64,000 bases of DNA from Haematobia irritans (GCF_050003625.1 NC_134398.1:86801983-86865982); one strand, 5' to 3'. Positions 1-11,243 are shown, numbered from the stretch's first letter. The notes: generated by a model not told the origin, from the sequence alone. Numbers and translations are program-made.

Positions 1-445
1 CCATTAATTTAGAAATACAAATAAATATGACTTTTTATTAACGAATAATTTTGTACTTAATTTAATTCTTAAGGCCGGTTGGCATTATTGCGTTAAAATG
101 GCAATGTTTACCCTTTTACTTTTCTTTAATAATTTATTTTAAAGAAAATAAACTTATTCAATTGTTACTTTGGATCATTCCCCACCATGTTATAATACAA
201 CTTACTGAAAAAGTTATAATGTTATTCTGATTTTACCGATTCGAGTTTTGCTGCTAAAATGAGAAATAATTTTAGCGGCAAAACTCGAACTCAATGCCCG
301 CTTTTATTTTCGAAAGAATCCGTCAACTCCTCTTGGACTACTCATTAATAAAGAGGAACTAATCTTTGTTTTTATAGATCTTACTGTTTAATTTTTCACT
401 GTTTCCCCCTGTTTTCATTTTACTGTCACAAGTCTAACAAGAGTA
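1..445. repeat. Non-genic; diverged AT-rich repeat with a 20-bp hairpin
   Basis: No gene is seen. From about 62 to 290 the sequence resembles 16925-17105: both have a motif related to TTAGCCGCTAAAAT and a shared block around CTTTTCTTTAATAAT, so they are probably diverged copies of one short element. At 241-288 TCGAGTTTTGCTGCTAAAAT is followed after 8 nt by its near-perfect reverse complement (one mismatch). Boundaries and target duplications are not clear. Confidence 0.45.
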
Positions 446-1016
446 CACTGAAAAAAATATTGTAGTGAGGCCAAAGAGTTCATGTTATTAAAATAAGAAT
501 ACAAATTTTGCTTAACTTAGAAGACATATTTCTCTAATTTTTTCCATGTTCAAAAGTCGATAAACCTTTCAACGAAGTCGTGTTGTCCTTATAATTAAGT
601 GATTTGACTTGAAAATGGGTATCATAACATGAAAGAAAAAAATTTTGAACTAAGGTCAACTTGACTTTAATAATTCAGAAAAATTCTTTAAAACTAATGA
701 AATTGTCTTTGAATTTGTTGCATTTTTGCATCTTGACTACAAAGCAAAAATCGTTAAAAAAATAGGACATGTTTCCAACACTTTATTTTAAAGATGTTTT
801 TTTCACATGAAACATAGCATAATTTCTACTGGATGTCTTGTTTTTAACGGACTTTTTATAGCATATGAAAAAATCAGAAAAAGCGAAAAATTAAAATGTG
901 CTTCATAGAGTCAAATACACGAAACCCACATTTAAAATAGAATTGTGTCTTAAAAGTATCCTTACTTGAATTCTCCGCTTCACTGGCTCGGAATCAATAC
1001 CAAAATTGTTAAACTA

Positions 1017-3289
1017 CACACAAAAAATTATCACCAACATTTTTTCAATTAAACACTTAATTGAATTTGGAAAAGGATTCAATTAATATGTTAATTGATT
1101 CAATTAATTATTTAATCAAATCCGAATAAAAACCAATTAAAAAAATTATTGATATTTGTTACGTTTCCAATTAAAATATTAATTGATTCAATCAATTTGT
1201 TAATCAATTCGGAAATAATTTTCAATTACAAACGTGATTGAAATTTTTTCCGTTTCCAATTACACATGTGATTGGTCCAATCACCTTTGAGATTGAAACT
1301 GAATAATTTTGAGCAATGGAAAGAGCGAAAAGAGAACAAGAGAATGGGTATTTATTCAACAATGTATGATGGAGAGATCAGTCTGTGGAAGTAACTCGTA
1401 ACGAACGGTTGGGTTTTTGTTTTTCGCGTAAATTGAAAAACATGATTGGCGACATTCTGTCTGCTGCATTCAAAATGTGTGCATAAATATTTTGAACGCA
1501 ACAACAAATCATAGCAAAGGGTTGAAATAAATAAAGTGTGCAACAACAAACGGCCACGTGGTAAAGGTTTGAAAAAAATATATGAGAGAACACATTTGAA
1601 ATTATCTGTGTTTGTGGTATTGTAAAAATGGAAAACAATCTACGTGAATACCGCTTTCCATTGAAGCCTGTTTACATTAAATGGACTAAAATAATATATT
1701 TTTTATTCATTTCTTTTAGTGACCAATTTTATTTCGTGAAATTGACCAATCAATCCCATCAACTCCATCATTTTATCAAATATATAAGAATATGTTTGCA
1801 ATAAAAAGTGGGTACCGTATTGATCTTTTAAAATTATAATTTTTTTTCACTCCTAGTTTTCTTAAAACCAAGAGCGGTATGGGTTTGTTGGAAGATTCAC
1901 CTTGAAGTTGCGAAGTGGCGTTGGCATTAAATTGCATTTTTGTTTTACCTTCCTTTTTCAGTTTGAACCCAAATAGAAAGCAGTATATCTGATATATAAA
2001 CTAATGAGCTGGATTATGTAATGGTAAAAAAGTTCACTCCTAGTTTTCTTAAAACCAAGAGCGGTATGGGTTTGTTGGAAGATTCACCTTGAAGTTGCGA
2101 AGTGGCGTTGGCATTAAATTGCATTTTTGTTTTACCTTCCTTTTTCAGTTTGAACCCAAATAGAAAGCAGTATATCTGATATATAAACTAATGAGCTGAA
2201 TTATGTAATGGTAAAAAAGTTCTTTCTTTTGGATTTAAAAATATGAAAAATATCCGAAAATAATAAAAATATGTATTTTCCATTTATATTTTTTTTCTAT
2301 TTCCAGAATTTGCAAAGTATCATCAATATAATACCAAATATTACATTGCTTTCCCATTATTTTTGTCTTTGATTGGTTCAAATTTTAATAGACGATTTTA
2401 ATGTGTGGAAATTTTGGAAAGGAATTGTTACTAAAATTAAATTACCGTGCTCCTTAATACACCTTTTTATGCTAAAAGACTACAACTGCAAAAGAAGATT
2501 ATAAATCTGCAACCTGGAACTAAGAATTGAACTTGATATTCTATGCAGGTAATGTTTAACAAAATTAACTTTTAATTGAACAAAATTAAATTCGAATTAT
2601 TCTGTTTACTTTCAGAAAAACTAATTTAGCTTACAGACTGTTGATTTATTGGAAATCTAGGCGCATCTACATATTAGAAGGAACATGCTAACATGGTTAT
2701 TATTATAAGGAAGATAATGATTTATATAATTTATTTTTTTTTCACCCTATAGTTGTTGTGGATATTAATTGTATTTGTAAGTTCTGTTAGAACAAAACAC
2801 AAATGACAAGAACCAACTTTATTTGTCTATTGCATAATTCAAAAAATAATAAAATATTAAATACGTTTTATAAGAAACACATATTTTCTTTTATTTCAAA
2901 GGAATAAAAAAAAAAACTAAATACGATTTTGGGGTCGCAATATATCAATTTTTTGATCGAAATTTATAGCCAATTTCAATTAATTATTTAATTGGATGAA
3001 TCAAATAGTTGATTGATTTTTGTCCCGAAATTAATTAAAATTTTAATTGATTCAATTAAAACTGTGATTGAATTTTATGTTAAAAATCAATCACGTTTTT
3101 AATTGATTCAATCACACAATTAATTGATTCCGTGACAAAAGTCAACTAAATTTTTAATTGAAAATCGTGTTGGTTTTCAATCAAAATGGGTGATTGATAC
3201 TATCATTTTCGTGATTGAAGACATTTCAATTAAAAAAATGATTGAATCCTCGATTTTCGTGATTGAAATCAAAAAATATTTTTTGTGTG
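1017..3289. mobile_element. TA-flanked TIR element (CACACAAAAAATT family), 2.27 kb, nested
   Basis: Ends are CACACAAAAAATT and its inverted counterpart, with TA at 1015-1016 and 3290-3291, inserted inside the 446-3331 element. Both subterminal regions are packed with degenerate ATTAATTGATTCAATTAA-like words in both orientations, which could form extended hairpins. The central 1.5 kb is shared with the copy at 11244-13278, and a 289-bp deletion-like version sits at 39718-40006. No recognisable transposase is found. Two short open frames in the payload keep their C-terminal end in both long copies, but resemble nothing known. Confidence 0.8.
1848..2221 (+). repeat. 187-bp direct tandem duplication inside the CACACAAAA element
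   Basis: A 187-bp unit (1848-2034) is repeated immediately at 2035-2221 with almost no differences. The sister element at 11244-13278 has a single unit, so the duplication is young and private to this copy. Confidence 0.9.
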
Positions 3290-3333
3290 TAGAGACACAA
3301 TCTATGGAATCGGGAATGCTTTTTCTCAGTGTA

Positions 3334-4664
3334 TAGTGCCCTTTCTTTAGTTTTTATGTAGATCCCTTTAATTACCATTGTTTTAATATTTTGACTTACT
3401 CTTCCTACGTTCCGATTTGTTTTGACGAAACAAACAAAAATTGTGCCCGTAATGCGAAAATGATAAGCAAAACTCATGCTTTTTTTCAAATGTCTTTTCT
3501 CTTGGTTCCGAATGAATTTTCTCTCCGAATACTCATTTTAATATTTTTACTTAAGCATATACAATTTTTGGCGAAGTCATGTAACAACATATATATTTTT
3601 ACTCCAAATTTGTAAATTTATACTTATTTATATTCACACATAGTATTTTTCCAATCTTTAATTGAATTTTCTTTGTGTATATATATTTTTAAGGCGCCAA
3701 TTGGTTACTTTCATTATTTTACTTCCAGCATACACTTTATGTCTCTCTAAACACATATATGTTTATAGTCTATTTCTAAATTAATATATGTTTGCATTCA
3801 AGCATACATAATATGTTCTAACATATTAACATATATGTCCCAAATATGTTATGCTAGTTTATGAACATTATATGCTTGCACTTAAAAATATTGTGTTTAA
3901 AAATTTGACTTCCAAACATGTAATTTTTACACCCAAACATATGAAAAACAGTCTTTTTCGTCCGTGCAGTTTGCCGAGAAAGATCTCTGTTCTACGCATT
4001 AGTTCATCGCATCTGCTGACAATTTACTCTAAGAACAATATTCGTAAAGGCACATCAGTTTAATAACGATGAAAAGTTTAACTTAAAATTAACAAAACCT
4101 TCATGAAATGTTATCAACCCATTTTTGACAAAAATGTCCATAAATTTAATTACATGTGAACTAAAAATTTACATTGAGAAATATTCTACCAACTATTACT
4201 CGTACAGTGATTTTTTGGTATAGAAATGGGAGATTTCATCTTTAGTCTGCAGATGGTTTTAAAAAGCGTGTCCCTTGTTCAATTAATCTCACTGAAAGGT
4301 ACGTTCGTGTCCTTTTGCGGAATTCCATCTCCGTTGTGCACTACAAAGGGATGCAAAAAAATCAAACTTAAATTTTTCGTTGGTTGAAATGATGGTTTAT
4401 CTGTGTTTGCGATACACCACGCCAAACCCCCATAGAAGTTTCAAGTCAAATTATGTCCTTGTCAGCTAACCCGTCACAGCGTGATACCAACCTCGTTGTT
4501 GGCGCTCATGTTGCAATTTAAGAGAAAATTATATAGTGCTTACAGTATTTGACTCAACTATGAAGTAGGACTCCTTTCAATTTATGCATAGCCTATTTAT
4601 AGCACACTGAAAAAATATTGACTGAAGCAAACAGATTTCATGCCATTAAAACGCAAATACCATA
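3334..4664. repeat. Non-genic; pieces of three MITE-like families
   Basis: 3640-3964 is rich in ATATGTTTG-like words and matches 55910-56158. 3965-4250 holds a block of about 100 bp (3972-4072) that recurs nearly unchanged at 44992-45092 and, inverted, at about 62270-62362. 4606-4664 is the left end of a CACTGAAAAAA element. 4300-4540 has no recognised content. Confidence 0.6.
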
Positions 4665-6684
4665 CCGAAAACAAGTAAGTAAAGTCTAAAGTCGGGCGGG
4701 GCCTACTATATTATACCCTACACCAATTTGTAGATACAAATTTTCGATACCATATCACATCCGTCAAATGTGTTGGTGGCTATATATAAAGGTTTGTCCC
4801 AAATACATACATTTAAATATCACTCGATCTGGACAGAATTTGATAGACTTCTACAAAATCTATAGACTCAAAATTTAAGTCGGCTAATGCACCAGGGTGG
4901 AACACAATGTTATTTAAAAAAGTGGGAAACATTTAAATCTGAAGCAATTTTAAGGAAACTTCGCAAAAGTTTATTTATGATTTATCGCTCGATATATATG
5001 TATTAGAAGTTTAGGAAAATTGGAGTCATTTTTACAACTTTTCGACTAAACAGTGGCGATTTAACAAGGAAAATGTTGGTATTTTTACCATTTTTGTCGA
5101 AATCAGAAAAACATATATATGGGAGCTATATCTGAACCGATTTCAACCAAATTTGGCACACATAGCAACAATGCTAATTCTACTCCCTGTGTAAAAATTT
5201 CAACTAAATCGGAGTTAAAAATTGGCCTCTGTGGTCATATGAGTGTAAATCGGGCGAAAGCTATATATTGGAGCTATATCTAAATCTGAACCGATTTTAA
5301 CCAAATTTGGCACGCATAACTACAATGCTAATTCTACTCCCTGGGAGCTATATCTAAATCTGAACCGATTTCAACCAAATCTGGCACGCATAGCTACAAA
5401 GCTAATTCTACTCCCTGTGCAAAATTTCAACCAAATTGGGGTAAAACTCTGGCTTCTGGGACCGCATTAGTCCATATCGTGCGAAAGATATATATGGGAG
5501 CTATATCTAAATCTGAACCGATTTCAATAAAATTTGGCACGCATAACTACAATGCTAATTCTACTCCCTGTGCAAAATTTCATCTAAATCGGAGCAAAAA
5601 ATTGGCCTCTGTGGTGATATGAGTGTAAATCGGGCGAAAGCTATATATGAGAGCTATATCTAAATCTTAACCGATTTCTTCCAAATCTGAACCGATACTG
5701 AAATTTTGCACAGGGAGTGAAATTGCGTGCCAAATTTGGTTGAAATCGGTTCAGATTTAGATATAGCTCCCATATATAGCTTTCGCCCGATTTACACTCA
5801 TATCACCACAGAGGCCAATTTTTTGCTCCGATTTAGATGAAATTTTGCACAGGGAGTAGAATTAGCATTGTAGTTATGCGTGCCAAATTTTATTGAAATC
5901 GGTTCAGATTTAGATATAGCTCCAATATATAGCTTTCGTCCGATTTACACTCAAATGACCACAGAGACCAATTTTTTGCTCCGATTTAGTTGAAATTTTG
6001 CACAGGGAGTAGAATTAGCATTGTAGCTATGCGTGCCAAATTTGGTTAAAATCGGTTCAGATTTAGATATAGCTCCAATATATAGCTTTCACCCGATTTA
6101 CACTCATATGACCACAGAGGCCAATTTTTAACTCCGATTTAGTTGAAATTTTACACAGGGAGTAGAATTAGCATTGTTGCTATGTGTGCCAAATTTGGTT
6201 GAACTCGGTTCAGATTTAGATATAGCTCCCATATATATGTTTTTCTGATTTCGACAAAAATGGTAAAAATACCAAGATTTTCCTTGTAAAATCGCCACTG
6301 CTTAGTCGAAAAGTTGTAAAAATGACTCTAATTTTCCTAAACTTCTAATACATATATATCGAGCGATAAATCGTAAATAAACTTTTGCGAAGTTTCCTTA
6401 AAATTGCTTCAGATTTAAATGTTTCCCATATTTTTTATTAAAAATGTGTTCCACCCTAGTACATTAGCCAACTTAAATTTTGAGTCTATAGATTTCGTAA
6501 AAGTCTATCAAATTCTATCCAAATCGAGTGATATTTAAATGTATGTATTTGGGACAAACCTTTATATAAAGCCCCCAACACATTTGACGGATGTGATATG
6601 GTATCGAAAATTTAGATCTACAAAGTGGTGCGGGGTATAATATAGTCATCCCCGCCCGACTTTAGACTTTCCTTACTTGTTTTC
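4665..6684. mobile_element. 2-kb foldback of two Helentron/DINE-like repeats
   Basis: The left arm starts with AAACAAGTAAG followed by a GTCGGGCGGGGCC hairpin; the right arm ends with the reverse complement of that terminus. The arms are about 1 kb each and meet near 5690-5745. Each consists of roughly 150-bp subunits containing GGGAGCTATATCTAAATC and CTCCCTGTGCAAAATTTC. Both outer ends are the same (hairpin) terminus, so this is a head-to-head pair rather than one element. No coding potential. Confidence 0.75.
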
Positions 6685-6768
6685 ATCTAGATAAGTTCAT
6701 GATTTTCTTATGAATTAGTTTATGTATTGCATAAACTAATTCATAAGATATATGAATATAAGTTAATA

Positions 6769-7413
6769 GCTTTTGCAGACCAGAGGTCTATGGATTGCTT
6801 TAAAGCTGCATTGATGCTAATTGGTGAAGTTTGGGAAGGAGCCGCTTTGGAGTTAGTCGATAAAAAAGACATACCGGCTAAACCTAGAGCACATGCATGG
6901 ATACCGGCAAACCCTCCTGATCCTGAGTCAATACTAGAGAGACTAAAAGAATGTAACCCAGATCTTCCAACCGCCGATTGGAAGGCTGGTCGTTTGGATG
7001 AGGTGGATGGACCAAGACGACATGCGGTGTTTATATTAAACATAGAGTCGCTGCCACATCTAGCCCAGACCCAAGGACGCGTAAGTTATGGCTTTCATGA
7101 TATCCATATGAAGGTATACAAAAGCGATCAGCCAAAGGATACCGAAACGGACAAGCCTCCGGTAGAGTCAGCAGTGAAAAAATCTCCTAGCGAAGCCGAA
7201 GGAGACATAAAACCTACAGACTATGGCGAAAATCATATGCGGGAAGTTTCTACAGGCTCAAGCCTCACCAAAACTGAACCGCGGATTGTTGCGAGAGTCA
7301 CCGAGATCTGTGAAGAGGAAGCCCTTGATGACCCAATTGAAGCGGCTGATGTGACGGTGGTTGAAAATTTGGATGGTTCTACGGTTCCTCCAGATAAATC
7401 TTCACCATTGTAA
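6769..7413 (+). pseudogene. LINE copy 1 ORF1, N-terminally truncated
   Basis: ORF1 encodes the RNA-binding chaperone of the LINE ribonucleoprotein. Only about the last 215 codons remain; the first codons of the open frame upstream of 6769 come from the insertion-junction filler. Recognisable by alignment with copy 3 (58506-58896): both share a DQRSM/DQRSI-like start, an MREEVS/MREVS segment, ARVTEI and the C-terminal PPDKSSPL. No Cys-His knuckle is visible in this part. The stop at 7411-7413 lies inside the start of ORF2, so the two frames overlap by about 41 nt, suggesting coupled translation. Family assignment rests mainly on linkage to ORF2. Confidence 0.8.
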
Positions 7414-8119
7414 GGCCGCTTGTGCTGCCTTAAAAGTTCTCCTGATGAAAGGAGACATAGATATAGTTCTTATTCAAGAACCATACATATATAAGAACAA
7501 GATCTGTGAATTAAGCACTCCGGGTTTCAAACTTTTGCATAATACCGGTACCGATATAAATCGAGCATGTATAATTGCTAAAAACGAACTAAACTTGTTT
7601 CTGCTTCCTTCATTGAGCAATGCAGACACTGTCGTAGCCAGTCTAGAGATATCCACATGCAAATATTGGGTATCTTCGGTCTACATGGGACATGATAGGG
7701 ATATGCCACCCTGTGCCGTTAAGACCTTAGTTGAGGAGTCACTAAAAACAAAGACAAAACTCATTATGGGATGCGATGCAAATGCACATCATAGTATTTG
7801 GGGAAGTAGTGATACTAATGCAAGGGGAGAGTCGCTAATAGAGTTTATTTTGCGTACTAACCTGGTAGTTTGCAATAAGGGAGATGCACCAACCTTCGTC
7901 ACCAGGAACAGACAAGAGGTTTTGGACGTAACGTTGACCTCTCCGGAACTGAATGATAAGATATCTGAGTGGCAAGTTTTGAGGGAACATAGCTTCTCAG
8001 ATCATCGCTACATCAGTTTCAGATTGGCTGTTCGTACTTCAAAGACCATATTTCCGCCAAATGTTAGGAAAGCTGATTGGAATAGGTATAGGGAATCGTT
8101 CAATTTGATGATACCGTAA
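7373..8119 (+). pseudogene. LINE copy 1 ORF2, endonuclease domain
   Basis: This is the apurinic/apyrimidinic-like endonuclease that nicks target DNA to prime reverse transcription. The likely start is ATG 7373, conserved in copy 3 (M-V-L-R-F/I-L-Q-I-N-L). Visible motifs in order: QINLHHCKAA (N-terminal strand), LIQEPYI (metal-binding Glu), GCDANAHHSIWG (Asp/Asn of the active site), VLDVTL, and SDHRYISF (catalytic Asp-His). A TAA at 8117-8119 interrupts the link to the RT domain. Copy 3 reads through the equivalent position, so the stop is a mutation in this copy. Confidence 0.9.
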
Positions 8120-9412
8120 GTGCCGGAGACAAATATGGGCACTGTGCAAGATATCGAACACGCAGTGGAGCAGATTACTAAGGCCTTCAACATTTCACTG
8201 AAAGCTGCATGTCCTAGAGGAAAGCCAAGGGGAAAAAATCGGCCGCCATGGTGGACTACGGAGTTAAGTAATATGAGGAAATCCTGCAGGAAGCTCTTTA
8301 ACAAAGCAAAGTCCACAAGAGCTCCGGAGGATTGGGACACTTACAAGATGAATCTGAGAGAATATAAACGAGAACTGAGAAGGTCTCAACAAAACTCTTG
8401 GGATGATTACTGTAGCAGAATTGAGAATACGTCAGAGGCTTCCAGACTACGGAAGGTACTAGCATCCACTAACACCGCTCCAGGTTTCATTAAAACATCG
8501 GAGGGAAATTGGACAACGTCCAGTGAGGAGACGTTGGAGGTACTTTTGGACACACACTTCCCTGGAAATCAGACGGTTGAACCATGTTCCGGCGGTGTAA
8601 CAGAGGCTCAGCGATCATTTCCTATCGAGGAAATTGTGTCGGAATCTAGAATAAAATGGGCTTTAAATAGCTTTGGACCATTCAAATCCCCCGGACCTGA
8701 TGGAATTACTCCGGCGGAGTTACAGGCAGTGGCTGGAAGAATTATCCCCTGGTTGACGGTGATATATAAACAATGTGTAAACTTAGCATATATTCCAGAA
8801 AAGTGGAGGGAAACAAAAGTCGTCTTCATACCTAAAGCAGGAAAAGCCTCTCACTCGAGTGCGAAGGATTTCCGACCAATCAGCTTATCCTCATTCCTAC
8901 TTAAGACCCTGGAGAGGATGATAGACATGTATCTTAGAACTACCGTGGATTCAGGTTTGCTCTCGAAACGGCAGCATGCATACTCGAAGGGCAGGTCTAC
9001 TGAGACCACATTGCATGAACTGGTCAGCTTTATTGAAAGCTCACTATCTGTCAAAGAATACACAATCGTGGCGTTTCTAGACATCGAAGGGGCGTTCAAT
9101 AATATCCATCCGAGCTCGATATTAAATGGACTGACAACTCTGAATGTTGATCCATGTATTCTTAGGCTGTTAGACGAACTTCTAATGAAGAGACATATTT
9201 CAGCCACACTAGGGCAAGCAAACATACAAAGGTATGTGAACAGAGGCACTCCCCAAGGAGGAGTTCTATCACCTCTTCTTTGGAATGTTGCTATAAACAA
9301 CCTTCTGGTTTCTCTAGAAAAAGAAAGGATAAAAGTGGTGGCATACGCAGATGATGTGGCGCTAGCAGTCAGGGGAAAATTCCCATCCACAATCAGAGAG
9401 CTCTCCGGATGA
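8120..9412 (+). pseudogene. LINE copy 1 ORF2, reverse transcriptase domain
   Basis: About 430 codons of reverse transcriptase continue in the endonuclease frame after the TAA. Motifs include PGPDGI, FRPISLSSFLLKTLERMID (typical of the LOA/I group), AFLDIEGAFNN (catalytic Asp), GTPQGGVLSPLLWN, and YADDVAL (catalytic Asp pair). All polymerase aspartates are present. The frame ends at TGA 9410-9412, which overlaps an ATG (ATGA) that opens the next frame. The same junction occurs in copy 2. Confidence 0.93.
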
Positions 9413-10548
9413 CTGAGAAATGGGCGAAAGATAATGGTCTTGGTGTAAATCCAGCAAAGACAGAAATAGTCATGTACTGCAAAGATCGCAAAACTCCCAT
9501 GGTTAGGCCCATTTCCTTAGGGGGTACTGAAATTCCCTTTGGTGAGTGTGCAAAATACCTTGGCGTTATTTTGGACAGGAAGCTGAATTTTAGGCTTAAT
9601 ATTGAAGAGAGGGCGAGAAAAGCCACGGTAGCTTTGTACTCATGCAAAAAGGCAATAGGGAAAAAGTGGGAACTAAAACCAAAAATTGTGCATTGGCTAT
9701 ACACGGCAGTGGTTAGACCTATAATGCTATATGGTGTTGTAGTCTGGTGGCCGGCACTTCACCAGCCGACAAGTTTAGACAAAGTTCAGCGTATGGCGTG
9801 CTTGTGTATCTCAGGTGCATTCAAGACAGGAACAAACTCCCTTAATGTCATACTGCATCTATTGCCTTTAGACATTTTGGCCAAACAGTCAGCTGCAACA
9901 ACGGCTGTGTGGTTGCGCGAGCTATCGCTGTGGTCGGAAAAAATGTACGGTCATAGTTCGGTCCTCAAAGTAATGCCAGATGTGCCTAACGTAGTGGATT
10001 ACACCCTGGCAAAACCACTTTTCGACAAAAAGTTTGAAACTCTAATTCCCAACAGTGAGGCGTGGTGTACACAGACCCCGGGGAATAAAAGATATATAGA
10101 TTTCTATACTGATGGCTCCAAATTGAATGGACAAGTGGGGTTCGGAGTATATTCTAAAGATCTGGAAATTCGAATAGCGAAAAGATTACCTAATCACTGT
10201 AGTGTTTTTCAGGCTGAAATATTGGCAATAAGAGAGGTGGTGAATTGGCTGAGAAGTAATGTTCCAACAAATATTGGCATTAATATATACTCAGACAGTC
10301 AACCTGCAATAAAATCCTTGGACTCTGTGTTCCTTAACTCAAAAACGGCCATAGACTGCCGCAAATCTCTCAACGAGATGGCTGAGCAGTACAATATTCA
10401 CCTAATATGGGTGCCTGGTCATAGGAACATACCGGGGAACTGTGAAGCAGATGTGTTAGCAAGGCTAGGAACTACCTTACATATTCCAGGGGAACTAGAA
10501 TCTGTTGGTATGCCTCTGGCCACTTACTGCGTGAGAAGGCTGTTATGA
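9409..10548 (+). pseudogene. LINE copy 1 ORF2, thumb and RNase H domain
   Basis: The frame opens at ATG 9409 with MTEKWAKDNGLGVNPAKTE, the normal continuation of the RT thumb, so this is one polyprotein broken by a frame shift. RNase H occupies about residues 225-355 of this segment: DFYTDGSK, QAEILAI, YSDSQPAI and WVPGHRNIPGNCEAD supply the D-E-D-D active-site residues. The frame ends at 10546-10548 because about 10 nt present in copy 2 (near 52730) are missing around 10520. Confidence 0.92.
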
Positions 10549-10934
10549 TGGCCAATATTCGATGGGAAAATTGCAAGGGTTGTAACGACACCAAGCAAAT
10601 ATGGCCCCATTTAAACTTAAACCGCACACTAGATATGCTAGTGTTCTCAAGGCGTCAGATAGCACTCCTAATATCTGCTATAACGGGTCGCTGCCTGATA
10701 GGCGAATTTGCAAAAACTATAGGTGCGAAGTATAATGACTATTGTATAAGCTGTCATGACGTGGAGGAAAAGGAATCAATTAAACACCTCTTGTGTGAGT
10801 GTCCTGCTTTTTGTGTAAGGCGTAAGCGAATTTTAGGAGCATATAGCTTTAGATTACTGGCTGACCTGGAAAACGTTAACTTAAGCAGTTTGTTAATGTT
10901 TTTGGAGCAATCTGGTTGGTTCCACAAAAGTTAA
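10545..10934 (+). pseudogene. LINE copy 1 ORF2, C-terminal Cys/His region
   Basis: The last 129 codons of ORF2 are displaced by the about 10-nt deletion just upstream. The segment contains the C-terminal motif CISCHDVEEKESIKHLLCEC (Cys-x2-Cys ... His-x4-Cys), found near the end of many RNase H-bearing LINE ORF2 proteins and thought to bind nucleic acid. The stop is at 10932-10934. In copy 2 the same region is joined in frame to RNase H, which proves the two segments belong together. Confidence 0.88.
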
Positions 10935-11074
10935 TAATAGAGAAGGTTCAGTGGTTAAGACTAGAAGTGCCCATATGTAATAGGTACTTTTAGTTAAATG
11001 TGGTATCACAATGGACTGAATAGTCTAAGTGAGCCTGAAATTTAATCGGGCTGCCACTTTAACCTAACCTAACC
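10935..11074 (+). other. LINE copy 1 3' UTR and (TAACC)n tail
   Basis: A 3' untranslated region of about 120 nt is shared with copy 2 (to 53280). It ends in TTTAACCTAACCTAACC directly before the target duplication. There is no poly(A); the CCTAA-type repeat is the tail copied during insertion. Confidence 0.88.
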
Positions 11075-11243
11075 TATGTATTGCATCGTATTTTTGTTCA
11101 TTATTACTACGCTGTGGGAAGAATGTACTTACAATCATTCAAAATATTCCTGCTATCCGGAAAAATGAACAATTTTTTGGGAAACCTATATAAAGAAATT
11201 GGTTTCAAATAAACTGTTTGTCAGTATGATTTTTAAAAAAGTA

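Larger units (their letters stand above)
446..3331 (+). mobile_element. TA-flanked TIR element (CACTGAAAAAA family), split by a nested element
   Basis: The left end CACTGAAAAAAA follows a TA at 444-445; the right end TTTTTCTCAGTG precedes a TA at 3332-3333. The element is about 600 bp once the nested insertion 1017-3289 is removed. Homologous copies lie at 53289-53947 and, inverted, at 29571-30226; partial copies lie at 4606-4664, 27119-27410 and 46123-46331. No protein is encoded. TA duplication and short TIRs fit a non-autonomous Tc1/mariner-type element; the transposase source is not visible. Confidence 0.75.
6733..11074 (+). mobile_element. LOA/I-type non-LTR retrotransposon, copy 1 (5'-truncated)
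   Basis: This is a 4.3-kb LINE flanked by a perfect 12-bp target-site duplication TATGTATTGCAT at 6721-6732 and 11075-11086. It carries the C-terminal part of ORF1 and an ORF2 with apurinic-type endonuclease, reverse transcriptase, RNase H and a C-terminal Cys/His motif; this domain order is typical of the RNase H-bearing LOA/I group. The 3' end is a (TAACC)n tail rather than poly(A). The first about 36 nt after the duplication are junction filler, including 15 nt that are an inverted copy of the flank. It is inactive, with a nonsense codon and two frame breaks in ORF2. Copies 2, 3 and 4 lie at 50981-53280, 57830-60890 and 60891-61764. Confidence 0.9.

Noticed and set aside
11061..11074. (TAACC)n as a telomere or interstitial telomeric array
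   Set aside because: Only about three units, located exactly at a LINE 3' end before its target duplication.
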